A stretch of DNA of 64,000 nucleotides, taken from contig CM043943.1 of assembly GCA_014529385.2 (NCBI GenBank), positions 153,303,092 through 153,367,091 of the forward strand. The letters run 5' to 3'. Below the pieces are notes generated by a model. The model made no database searches. It worked only from the letters and a program-made list of their open reading frames with translations, and was not told the origin of the DNA. Source of the stretch: Adiantum capillus-veneris. Taxonomy: Eukaryota > Streptophyta > Polypodiopsida > Polypodiales > Pteridaceae. Below, one piece after another: positions 19,868-30,091 of this stretch (the stretch's first letter is position 1; every line of letters starts with the position of its first letter). The position numbers and the translations under genes were made by a program.

Positions 19868-20640
19868 GGGTCCAGTGAGCTTCAAGCATGAGCTACAAGG
19901 GGGGGTCGACCAAAGCAATCTAGGGGGTTGCTTGGGGGGTATACTCTCCCACACACTCACGCACACTCTCATTGTGTGAAGTGCAAAATGCAAGAGCTCT
20001 ATCTCCTTCTCTAAGCAAGTAGAGAAGTTGAGGGCCTACACCAACACTCTTGGCTATGGAATGCAAATCCAACCAAGAGCCATGCTTCAATGCTTAAGCT
20101 TGCCATCTTCTCCATCTTCATTACTATGCTATTATGTATGCTATCAAGAAGAGTGATAATAAGTGAGGAACTAATTCTTTCTCCTATGAAATGTTTCTTC
20201 TTCCTCTTCCCTACCCTCATTCCACGCTAGCTCTCTCCACCTTCGAAGGTGTTTGAGGCCTTGGGATTGAGGCTTGGGATAGTTAGTGCTTTCCAAAAAG
20301 TTTATGTTATGCTTGTGATGCATGAAGCTTTCCATCTTCATTGCATCACCTAGGTCACAAGGAATACAAATATTGTATTGTACCAAGTCTCTCTTGATGG
20401 GAGATACTATAATACAAATGCATATTCAAGGGGGGACCAGCTCCACATGGATCTGATCCTCAACTGTTGTCATGTTCCCTAAAATCTCACTCTTGCAAAA
20501 GTATTGTTCATGCCAAGTTAACTAAATGCTATGTTTATGTTGCTACCATCAATTATGTTCACCCTCTATGCTCACAAAGTTAAACTACAAAAGTGCTATC
20601 TCTAATTTCCATTACAAGACATATACAAGGGTTTAGGTAT

Positions 20641-20745
20641 TGTGAGGCCTGGGGCTTCGAAATCGTGCTCTCCCCCCAGCCTCATGCATCTTTTACAAGC
20701 AACCCTCAAGCTTGGTTTCATATGCAGCTAACCCTTATCCTTACA
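20641..20745 (-). repeat. Short-LTR chromovirus 3' LTR (105 bp)
   Basis: It is TG...CA on the - strand, and the purine tract CCAAGGAGGGGA (reverse complement of 20748-20759) lies just upstream on that strand. The same sequence at 23055-23119 plus 28031-28069 is the other LTR. Confidence 0.85.
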
Positions 20746-20754
20746 TTAGTCCCC

Positions 20755-22600
20755 TCCTTGGAGAAGTATTTTTGTCCTCGAAAAAAAGGTGGAAAATTTC
20801 TTCTCAAGAACACTAATGTTTTCCTTAGTGGCACCTTCTTCAAGTCGGTCGTTCCACTTGACGAAATGATTGACGACGCACATGATGGCGAGTACGTAAA
20901 TCATGATAGTCTAAAATGTGCTCGGGTTCATGCGGATGGGTTAGAGGTTCAATGAAATCAACCAAAATTTATTGGTTGATGACAATATCGTCCTTATGCA
21001 AGCATTTATGTAAACGACTTACATGAAAACCGTATGAATACAAGAATGTGCAGGTAAAGGGAGTTTGTAAGCCATATCTCTAACTCGCTTGAGCATCTTA
21101 AAAGGCCCACAATATCTCAGAGATAATTTAGGTGTTGGCTCACTTTCTAAGTGTTTTGGCACACGTAAAAATACCTCTTTCCCTTCCATGAAGGTTACTT
21201 GTCGATGTTTCTCATCACTACGTACTTTTTGTATCTAGCATATGCTTGTCAAACATTTGGTGAGAAAGTTTCAACATATCCATATGATCTTGGAGAAAAT
21301 CCTTGACCTACTTAAGTTTCTCAGTTGCCAACCCCACCGTAACTGGTGATCTAGGTTGAAAACCGTACATAAGCATGAATGGACTAAATTCAATCGTCAC
21401 ATGCTTACACTATTATAAGAAAACTTTAGAATAGGGAGATAATCTTTCCAATCCGATTGCTTTTTGCTAATGTATGCTCTAAGCATATCCTTTACCACCT
21501 AATTAATGGGTTCAATCTGATTATTTATTTCTAGATGATATGTAGTATTGATGTTGAGTTATGTGCCCGACCATTTAAACACAGCCCTCCACAAATGGCT
21601 ATTAAGCTTAGGATCATGATCACATACAATATTGTTGGGCAATCGGTATAGTCTATACAAATTGTCAAAAAATAACTTTTCTGACTTTGGAGTTTCAATC
21701 GTAGATTGGTTGGAATAAATTTGCACAATATAGTCAATCGATCTACTACCACCCATACCGAGTCATGACCTCATACATTGGTTGGTAAACTCACAATAAA
21801 ATCCATAGAGATACTTTCCCATTTACCATTAAGAATCTCTAAAGGATATAAGAGTCCTCCTATGGTCAAGCACTCTGCTTTATTAACTTGACATTTTTGG
21901 CAATGCAAGACATAGTCTTGAATATACCCATATAAATCTAGTCAGTAAAACTGTCATTGTATGAGTGTATAATTTTTCTTTATGCCTAGGTGCCTTGCAC
22001 TAGGACTATCATGACATCCATAAAGAATTTGGCGTCGAATGTCTTCGTTGGTCGGTCAAAAACTCTCCCTTTGTGGAGTAGGTACCCATCATCTATGGAA
22101 AAAGTCTTCTCTCTCTGCAGCTCATCACTCGAAAGAGGAGAAATGGGGGTGGAGGAAAAAGACACACTGCTAGCATTGGAGTGAGAAGGATCCCTCATTT
22201 TCACATGGCTTCACACTTTGGAGTATGTTTATATTTGCCCTTAAAAGATTCCAAAAAAGAAGAGAGTCGAACTCAGGCATATGGCTAAGAGCATCAACTA
22301 CCACATTGTATCGTCCTTTATGATACCAGAGCTTTGCGCCATACTCATGAAGGATCTCAACCCATTTGACCTTTCGAACCGTCCAATCGGTTTGTTGTGT
22401 AAACCATTTTATACTCTTATGGTCAAACACAATCTCTAATTGAGCCCCATACGAATAATATCTCCATGTTTTCAAAGCAAACACTGTTGCATAGAGTTCT
22501 CTTTCATAAGCAGAGTAATTCTATTGTGCATAATCAAGTTTCTTTCTTTCAAATGCAATTGGCCTCACCTCCTATAAAAGGACTGCTACAATAGCACAAT
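20755..22600 (-). pseudogene. Chromovirus RNase H, integrase and chromodomain (decayed)
   Basis: The - strand order is as follows. RNase H near 22170-22600: YSAYERELYA-like, then TWRYYSYGAQLEIVFDHKSI, KWFTQQTDWT and KGRYNVVVDALSHMP. Integrase zinc region near 21880-21960. Core near 21540-21760: VVDRLT, FFDNLYRLYRLPNNIVCDHD and SHLWRAVFKWSGT. C-terminal RYCGPFKMLKRV near 21080-21120. Last, a chromodomain-like end FVKWNDRLEEGAT, FPPF, GQKYFSKEG immediately before the polypurine tract at about 20750. Many stops and frameshifts break it. The RT palm and everything upstream are deleted. Confidence 0.82.
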
Positions 22601-23041
22601 TACTAGCACAAACGGTTTCATAGGGTCTACAATAGCTAAAATAGGAGCTATAGCTAATGTGACCTTTACATCATCAATCTACCTCTTTTTGAGAGAAAAG
22701 GGGCAACCCCTCTAGATTGGAGCGTTTCTCTTGTAGACCAGGGGTGCTTATTCCAAAAATAAGGGCCGAAGAAACCCTAGTCTGCTCATTAACTGGGCCC
22801 TTGGCCAACAGTTTTATGAATTACACAAGTATATCAAACATTTGCTCGCATTTGCATTCAATTATGCAAATTTTGACTCTAAAACAGACATGCGTGTTTG
22901 CATGGCCCTCAATTATTGCATATCAAGCAATTCTATGCTATCTTCCTGGACAATTGCTACACGAGCACCCTGCGTGACAGTAGCTGGCTGCGGGGCAATA
23001 GGAGGTTGAAAAAGGATCACGCCCCAGCTTTTCCAATAATA
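22600..23041 (-). other. Short-LTR chromovirus leader/remnant
   Basis: This is non-coding sequence between the primer region and the RNase H part. It contains short traces only and no Gag. Confidence 0.5.
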
Positions 23042-23119
23042 GCTTTGATATCACTGTGAGGCCTTCGGCCATGGAATCATACTCTCCTCCCAGCATCATG
23101 CCACTTTATAGGCAACCCT

Positions 23120-23346
23120 TGTTACCATATACATGTGGTAATGATGTGTATGAACACACTTAGGACCGCCGGGGCATTTTTTCCCTCGCTAGGAGGTTTT
23201 TTCCCTCGTGCATTGCATATACGCCCATCACTCTATGGCTATCTTATCTTTCCATTGCACATTAAATAATACACTCTCTGTTGTGTGCCGAGCTTCCTTC
23301 GTCTTCTCCAAGTTGTGTGTGTTTTTCTGCAACCCTAATTCCACCA
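23120..23346 (+). repeat. Copia C 5' LTR
   Basis: It starts TGTTACCATATAC and ends TTCCACCA. The partner is 27798-28025. Confidence 0.9.
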
Positions 23347-23710
23347 ATTGATATCAGAGCAGGTTGCGTCCTGTTGGGCTTAGTCGCCAACAGCTCCAGC
23401 ACACGCCTACTCACTTTCTCCGATTTTTGTGAGTTTTGGCAAGCGTTCGTAGGTCAACAAATATTCTAGGTGAACTCGTAGAGCTCAGCTTGCTTAGATT
23501 TCTAATTCGGGCTCATTTTGGCCTCTGTTTCCACTACAAGGAGTACTACGCAGGCTATTTTTGTCATTTTGTGCAAAAAATCAGTCAATGTTGTTTTTTG
23601 CATAATAGGCCCCTTACAGTCTTCTACGGTTTGTGGTACATAGCATATGTTGTTCCTGCTTTCTTTCTCCTCTTTGTGGACAGTTTTCACATCAAGTGCA
23701 ACAATTCAAG

Positions 23711-24630
23711 ATGTTTGCTGCTGCTGAGGACAAATTGGATGGGGACAATTACCATATGTGGGCTTATATACAACATGTTCTTGTGTCAAAGGGTGTTTGG
23801 AATATTGTGCAGGGCATTGATGTACGTCCTAGTTCTGAGGATATAGGAGATGTTGAGGACGTTGCAGGTCTTGCTGCAAGGATTGCTGCTGTTAGAGTTG
23901 TTTTGTCTACGGCTGAGCAAGCTTGTTGGGATGTAAAAGATGCGCAAGGTCATGCATTGATTTCTTTGATTGTGAAGCACACTATTACTCCCCATATTCG
24001 TTCAACAAAATCTGCAAAACAGGCTTGGGATATTCAGGCTAGTCTTTATGCAAGTCGCAATGAGGCAAAAATTGCATTGCTGTGTGTCGAAGATTATGCA
24101 TGAGGAAGATGACATGGACACTTTCCTTGCTGGTGTCAAGGATATCAACGAGCAACTTATTTTTGTAGGTGAAATTATTTATGACAGTTCCCTTGTGCAA
24201 CCTATTTTTGATGCTTTGCTAGATTCTTACCAGACTTTTGCTAGTACTCGGAGACTTATGACCCAAGGAAATCCTGAAGTTGTCAAGTTTGATGCATTAT
24301 GCACATTGCTATTGCAAGAGTCACTTTCCAAAAGAAACAAGACTAGATAGCCTGCAGTGGAACATGCCTTTATTGTTGCTCAAAGAAAAGGTGGCAATAA
24401 CAATGTAGCCACTTCTCATGGTTCTTCTACGAGTGGTAAATCACTTGTTTCTAATGCTTCTACTGGCAGCAATTTGCTTGGGAATTTTGGTGATAAGGGT
24501 AAAAAGAAGATGCATTGCCATTATTGTAATGCTAATGATCACTTGATCAAGCAGTGTCCTAAGTTGCCAAAGAGGCTAACAAGAAAGAGGCTAGTTCCAC
24601 TGCAAATGCTAGTTCCACTATAAATGCAGC
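23711..24630 (+). pseudogene. gag: Copia C Gag
   Basis: MFAAAEDKLDGDNYHMWAY starts the frame (ATG at 23711). It runs through SKGVWNIVQGIDVRP and KSAKQAWDIQASLYASRNEA, then shifts frame at about 24087 (KIMHEEDDMDTFLAGVKDIN), with a TAG at 24348. The zinc knuckle CHYCNANDHLIKQC near 24517-24558 has all four ligands. A further frameshift near 24566 breaks the connection to protease. Confidence 0.85.
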
Positions 24631-24732
24631 TATTGTTGAGTCTTTTGTGAAAGGAGACTGTGATGCTGATCTTGATGCAGAATGGGCTTTTAGTGCAGAG
24701 AGCACTTATGATCCTTCTGTCCATGAGTATGT

Positions 24733-25554
24733 TTGTTAGTTGCTGCAAATGCTCAAGTGTGGTACTTTGATAGTGGTGCTACAAAGCACATTACCTCTCA
24801 TCATGACTTGTTTACCTCTCTCGAGGATGTCCCTCATGGGAATTCAGTCACCTGTGCCAACAATGCCTCTTATCCGATCAAGGGAGTTGAAAAGATTGTG
24901 CTTACTGCTGCAAATGGTAGTTCTTTCACACTTGTTGATGCATTGTATGTACCTGGGATCAAGAAGAATATTTTGTTTGTATCTGCACTTTTTAGACTTG
25001 GTCTTGTAGTAAAATTTGTGGATGAAAGATGTACAATACATGATCTCAGCTTCTTTGATAAAATTGTTACATCTGGCATTTTATGTCGTTGGCTGTATAA
25101 GCTCACTTTGTATGACAAGTGTGGGAAAAATTTTGCAAATGTAGTTGTGGTGGATTCTAAGGTTATTTCAGATGTAAAACTTTGGCATGCATGTTTTGGG
25201 CATCTGAATTTTGCCAATTTGCTACGTTTGCAAAAATCTGATATGGTTGCTTCTTTTCCACCTCTTGAAGCACCTATCAAAGATGTTTGTGAAGGTTGTA
25301 TTTTGGGTAAGATGCAATGTTCAAAGTTTCCAAAGGATGGTTCAGTTAGGGTCACATGTAGGTTGCAGCTTTTGCATAGTGATGTTTGTGGGCCCATGCA
25401 AACTCTATCCGTGGGCAATTACCTTTACTTTGTGACTTTCATTGATGATTACTCCAAGCGTGCATGGGTATATCCGCTTAAAGCAAAGGTCAAAGTATTT
25501 ATGTGCTTCAAACAATTTCAAGAGTCAAGCTTTTCCACATTTGTTTTGGCTTGA
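24733..25554 (+). pseudogene. Copia C protease and integrase N-terminal part
   Basis: The 273-residue frame has protease VWYFDSGATKHITSHHDLF with intact DSGA, the YVPGIKKNILFVSAL block, the integrase zinc domain (LWHACFGHLNFANLL, CEGCILGKM) and the first core aspartate in LLHSDVCGPM. It ends at a TGA after KVKVFMCFKQF; the next homology (FPHLFWLEAIMCSTFVLNRC, about 25530) lies about 100 residues further on in related integrases. A deletion therefore removed the other two catalytic residues. Confidence 0.88.
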
Positions 25555-26050
25555 GGCCATCATGTGTTCCACTTTTGTACTAAATAGGTGTCCTACAAAA
25601 GCTTTGCAGTCTATGACTCCATATGAAGTGATAGAAAGCCTTCTATTGAGCACATGCGTGTTTTTGGTTGTTTGGCATATGCTTTGGTGCCACAAACGAC
25701 GCACAGAAAGTTGGATGATAAGGCTATCAAATGTATTTTTGTTGGTAGTGCTAAAAGCAAAGGTTACAACTTGTATCATCTACAAACAAAGCGTATCTTG
25801 GTCTCACAGGATGTTGTGTTTGTGGAAGATTGTGTTCAGCCCTTGTTGTCATGTACAAGAGACAATAATGTAAGCCTACATGACATTTATGACACTTTGT
25901 TGCCTTTTTTCAGTAGTGGAAGTTTGAATGTAAATTCCAATGAGGCAAATGTACAGCCTATGGGGGTTTTTGAAAATGTTACAGATCAACCTATTGCTGA
26001 TGTAGATGGACATCATCATGTACTTGATGAGGAAAGGACTGAGAATGTGT
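25555..26050 (+). pseudogene. Copia C integrase C-terminal part
   Basis: It reads LFWLEAIMCSTFVLNRCPTK and MTPYEVI, then in the next frame MRVFGCLAYALVPQTTHRKL, DDKAIKCIFVGSAKSKGYNL and QDVVFVEDC, typical copia integrase C-terminal blocks. The frame 25654-26052 ends at a TAG. Confidence 0.8.
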
Positions 26051-26052
26051 AG

Positions 26053-27209
26053 GCTAGAGGTATGCCTAAATGGTTGGTGCATACTTTGAGTGACATTAAA
26101 TTGTATGCACCTTTGTCTAGTCGTACTCGTTTAGGTTCTCGCCATGCATCTTATGCATCATATTGTTATGCTTTGGCTGTGTCTAGCTTACATGATTTTG
26201 ATTAACCTTTGTCTTTTGATGAAGCACAAAATTCAGAAAATTGGGTGGCTGCCATGCAATCAGAATATGATTCACTTATAGAAAATGACACATGGACTTT
26301 ATGTGATTTCCTACTGGCAAAAAAGCCATTGGTACGAAGTGGGTTTACAAGTTGAAACGCAAGTCAGATGGTGAGATTGATCGCTATAAGGCTCATTTTG
26401 TTGCCAAAGGTTACACACAACAGAAAGGCATAGATTATGAAGAGAATTTTGCTCCCACTTGTTGTATGGCTACTATGTGCTTTCTATGTGCATTGGCAAC
26501 TCATTTTGGTCGGGATGTACATCAATCAAACATTGTTACTGCTTTCTTGAATGGTGACATATTTGAGGAAGTTTATGTAAAGCAGCCTCGCAGTTTTGTC
26601 AAGAAAGGACAAAAGGATAAAGTGTGCAAATGTAAGAAATCTTTGTATGGGTTGAAGCAATCTCCTCGTGCTTGGTATGAGAAGAATGACACTCATTTGG
26701 TAAAATGAGGCTTTCATAATAGTCCAGCAGAAAGAACATTGTATGTAAAGTGTGAGGGTGATGTACTTCTCATTGTGGTTCTCTATGTAGATGAATTGCT
26801 GATCATTGGACCAAATGAGAGACATATTGCTGAATTTAAGGCTGATTTGAATGCTACTTTCAAGATGAAATATTTGGGACTGTTGCATCATTACTTGGGT
26901 ATACAGTTTATGCAGTGTGATGGTGGTATTGCCTTGTGTCAAAAAAGTTACATAGAGACATTGCTATGTAAGTTTGGACTTGAGGATTGCAAACCTATTG
27001 CCACTCCCATGAAAACAGGTTTGAAATTGATTCTTCATGATGCTAATGATCCTACTAATGTCACTATTTACCAAACTATTGTTGGATGCCTCTTTATGTA
27101 TGCAACACAAGGCCGGATATTCAGTTTGCAATCTCGCAGGTTAGCAAATTCATGCGTAGCCCAGGGTCTAAGCATTGGCAGGTTGTCAAGAGGATTTTTT
27201 GCTACTTGA
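26053..27209 (+). pseudogene. Copia C reverse transcriptase
   Basis: The blocks are [76 protein letters not shown] and LYVDELLIIG. The catalytic YVDD is YVDE, which should abolish polymerase activity. Stops at 26203 and 26706 split it. Copia A keeps YVDD at this site. Confidence 0.87.
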
Positions 27210-27786
27210 GTGGCACTTTATATCTTGACTTGTTTTATCCCAAGGGGGGGTCATTGCTGCCAGATTTACATCCTTTTTGAACTCAAATTGGACTGGTTGT
27301 TTTGACACATGAGTGTCCACAAGTTTATTTTATTTCATGCTTGGCAGCTCATGCATATCATGGTTGATCAAGAAGCATCCACTTCCAGTTGTGAGGCTGA
27401 GTACAAGGCATTCTTCACCTGCTACGATTGTGTGTGTATGGCTCAGATGCCTTATGGCTGATTTGGATAACAGGACACTGCCAACACTATCTACATTGAC
27501 AGTCAGAGCGCATTGGCAGTTGCAAGGAACCCAATTTTTCATGCTCGCACAAAGAACATTGAGGTGCATTACCACTATGTTAGGGAGAGGCTCTCAGTAA
27601 AAGAGATCAACTTGGCTTATGTGCCAACATAGGACAACCTTGCAGATCTTTTCACAAAGGCATTGTCTCGTGAGAAGTTTGAAGCGCAAAGCTTTGGGCT
27701 TACTCCCCTGTGTGGACTGATCATGTCCTCAAGGCATGGCACTTCCCTATACTCTATGTGCTAGCTCTCATTCACTGCATTACTCC
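27210..27786 (+). pseudogene. Copia C RNase H
   Basis: Fragmented RNase H: YLDLFYPKGGSLLPDLHPF, FYFMLGSSCISWLIKKH and DSQSALAVARNPIFHARTK, then HYHYVRERL in shifting frames with several stops. It continues to the polypurine tract at 27787-27795. Confidence 0.8.
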
Positions 27787-27797
27787 CAAGGGGGATT

Positions 27798-28025
27798 TGT
27801 TACCATATACATGTGGTAGTGATGTGTGCAAACACACTTAGGACCGCCGGGGCATTTTTCCCTCGCTAGGAGGTTTTTTCCCTCGAGCATTATATATACG
27901 CCCATCACCCTAGGGCTATCTTATCTTTCCATTGCACACTAAGTAATACACTCTCTCTTGTGTGCCTTGAGCTTCCTTCATCTTCACCAAGATGTGTGTG
28001 TTTTCCTGCAACCCCAATTCCAACA
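27798..28025 (+). repeat. Copia C 3' LTR
   Basis: This 228-bp LTR ends TTCCAACA, followed by ACTCT, the right half of the target duplication. Confidence 0.9.
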
Positions 28026-28074
28026 ACTCTCAAGCTTGGTTTCATACAAAGCTGACCCTTGGTTTTATAGGTAT

Positions 28075-30091
28075 GGTGATCAAAGGATCAAAACTTGAGG
28101 CTTTTAGTAATATTTGAGACTCATTTGATTTGATTGACGTCGGGGATATTGGTAATTGTTTGTGGCAAAACTATAGCAAAGGCCACTTATGTCACAAAGC
28201 GAAGCTTGAAATATGCTATATCTTTTCTACTTCAGCCAAAGCACGCATCTCCAGAACGAGTTGTGTCTTTGATAATTATCCCTTCTCTAGGGGATTCTCC
28301 AAATACTTCTTGAGGGTGGTTTCACACTAATAGGTCTCTTCTCCAAATTCCTCTTACTAAAGGAGAAATACATTCTATTTGGGAAGATGCCTTTGTTAAA
28401 TCCATTCTATTTGGAAGGATGCCTTTGTTAAATTCCACTCTCCAACAAAAGTGTGGACACAAGCAACTAAGGATACCCAATGATGTTTTTCCACATACAA
28501 CAAGAAGGTGAAACTCAGCCAAAAATAAATCTTCTTTAAAAGATGGTGTCTACCCAAGATTGATAGGCCTACCCCAAAAATGTCTAAGCTCCAAAAAAGG
28601 AAAAAGGCCAAAGACATCATCCCCTTGCTTCTCAAAGAGAATGGAACATGCACATCTACTCAAGAGAATGTTTCCTTTATTCATCAGCACTTTAGCAATA
28701 TTTTTATAGACCCCGTTTCATGCTCCAGAGCGAGGTCAAAAGCTAAGAAGGAAATCACAAAGTGTAGATCGAAGGTTGTCCCTAGTTCTCTACTACAATA
28801 GTTGGACTCTTCTATTTCTGTGTTGGAGATACAGACAACCATCAAGGCTCTAAAAAAAGGCAAAAGCCCTCTTTTATGATGGCATCCCATTTGATTTCTT
28901 CCAAACTTTTAGCAACCTCCTGACACCTAAGATCCTCTTCCTTTGGGAGGAGTCTCTTAGATATGAAGAACTTCCAGGCTTACAAAAAAGGGAAACAAGA
29001 TGTCATTGGAAATTGGAAACCCATCACGCTACTCTCTTATGCTTACAAGATCTTGGCTGAAATTGTAGCTCTGAGTCTTCAATATAACCTTTAGAATTGG
29101 ATTAGTCTGGTTCATATTGGCTTCATCAAAAGTAGATTCATCTTCGATGGCGCTACCCAAGATTGATAGGCTTACCCCAAAAAAATTTAAGCTCCGAAGA
29201 AGGAAGAAATCCAAAAACATCATCCCCTTGCTTTTCAAAGAGAATGGAACCTATACATATGCTCAAGAGAATGTTTCCTTTATTCACCAGGAATTCAGTA
29301 ATATTTTTGCAGCCCTTGTTTCACACTTTGAAGTCAGGGCAGAAGCTCAGAAGGAAATCACAAAGTGTAGACCTAAGGTTGTCCCTACTTCTCTAACACA
29401 ATAGTTAGACTCTCCTATTTCTAGGTCGAAGATGCAGACAACCATGAAGGCTCTAATAAAAAGCAATAACCCTCGTTATGATCAACTCCTAGCCGAGTTC
29501 TTCTAGACTTTTAGCGACCTCCTGGAACCTAAGATCCTCCTCCATTGGGAGGAATCTCTTAAATATAAAGCACTTCCAGGCTAAGACAACACAGACATAA
29601 TAAAACCTATTCACAAAAAAGCACTTCGAGGCTAAGTCAATGCAAACATAATAAAACCAATGAGATGTCATCAGCAAGTGGAGACCCATCACTCTATTCT
29701 CTTGTGCTTACAATATCTTGGCTAAAGTCATAGCTCTAAGTCTTCAATATCATCTTCAGAAGTGGATAAGTCCAGTTCAAAAAGGCTTCATTGTAGGTAG
29801 ATTAATCTTGGATGTCGTCAGTGATCTCTGGGAGGGCATAGAATATGCCAAAGATACTAATTAAGAATTCATTTTTGGAAAATTAAACTTTGACAAGACC
29901 TATGATTGGATAGAATGGGATATTATTCTTCAATTCTTATGAGACATAGACCTGGGGCAGGGCCTTATCAAGGCTATTCTAACTTTGCTAAGAAATGCCA
30001 ACTCTTAGATTTGTGTTAATGGCAAGATTTCAGAGGCAACTAATCTTATATGTTCTATCAGACAAGGATGTCCATTGGCCCCTCTTCTTTT
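28075..30091 (+). pseudogene. LINE, middle piece: end of endonuclease and reverse transcriptase
   Basis: The segment continues the endonuclease (MVIKGSKLEAF, DSFDLIDVGDI), passes a degenerate linker, then reads ENVSFIHQHFSNIF and NWKPITLLSYAYKILAEIVA, LSLQ, GFIKSRFIFDGA, the early RT blocks of plant L1-type LINEs. The RT blocks occur twice because of an internal tandem duplication. The second set continues IRQGCPLAPLLF, where a TIR transposon interrupts it at 30092. Many stops and frameshifts are present. Confidence 0.82.
28542..29812 (+). repeat. Tandem duplication inside the LINE (about 604-bp unit)
   Basis: Unit 1 (28542-29145) and unit 2 (from 29146) both start GATGG(N2-3)CTACCCAAG and carry the same LINE blocks at about 80-85 percent identity by eye. 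Unit 2 holds an extra 56-bp tandem copy at about 29568-29662 (AGCACTTC(C/G)AGGCTAAG repeated). The divergence between units shows the duplication is old. Confidence 0.75.

Larger units (their letters stand above)
8653..20616 (+). mobile_element. Chromovirus solo LTR, split by two nested elements
   Basis: The LTR starts TGTCATAAAATC at 8653 and ends CATTACA at 20616, flanked by AGACA on both sides (8648-8652, 20617-20621). Subtracting the TR-GAG element and Copia A with their duplications leaves about 1.52 kb. Near full-length sister copies lie at 40643-42146 and 42914-44497; both are continuous where this one is interrupted, so they serve as empty sites. The pieces are 8653-9268, 11530-11691 and 19868-20616. 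They include a GGTGCTTGA-type minisatellite (about 8895-9080). A solo LTR arises by recombination between the two LTRs of a full element. Confidence 0.88.
23120..28025 (+). mobile_element. Copia C, second member of the Copia A family
   Basis: The LTRs 23120-23346 and 27798-28025 are about 91 percent identical by hand count, so this copy is older than Copia A. The target duplication ACCCT/ACTCT has one mismatch, and the uninterrupted target is visible at 20702-20712. The primer site TGATATCAGAGC (23349-23360) has one mismatch, and the polypurine tract is CAAGGGGGA. The length is 4906 bp. All copia domains are traceable, but gag is frameshifted, the integrase core is deleted and the RT catalytic motif is altered. 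Confidence 0.92.
20641..28069 (-). mobile_element. Short-LTR chromovirus relic carrying Copia C
   Basis: It is bounded by a perfect GGTAT duplication (20636-20640, 28070-28074). The 3' LTR is only 105 bp (20641-20745; - strand TGTAAGGATAAG to GGCCTCACA). The 5' LTR is split by Copia C into 23055-23119 and 28026/28031-28069. A primer-like site (GTGATATCAAAGC on the - strand) adjoins at about 23042-23054. Without Copia C the element is only about 2.5 kb and retains RNase H, integrase and chromodomain sequence but no gag, protease or RT palm. It is an internally deleted chromovirus inserted in the LINE. Confidence 0.87.
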
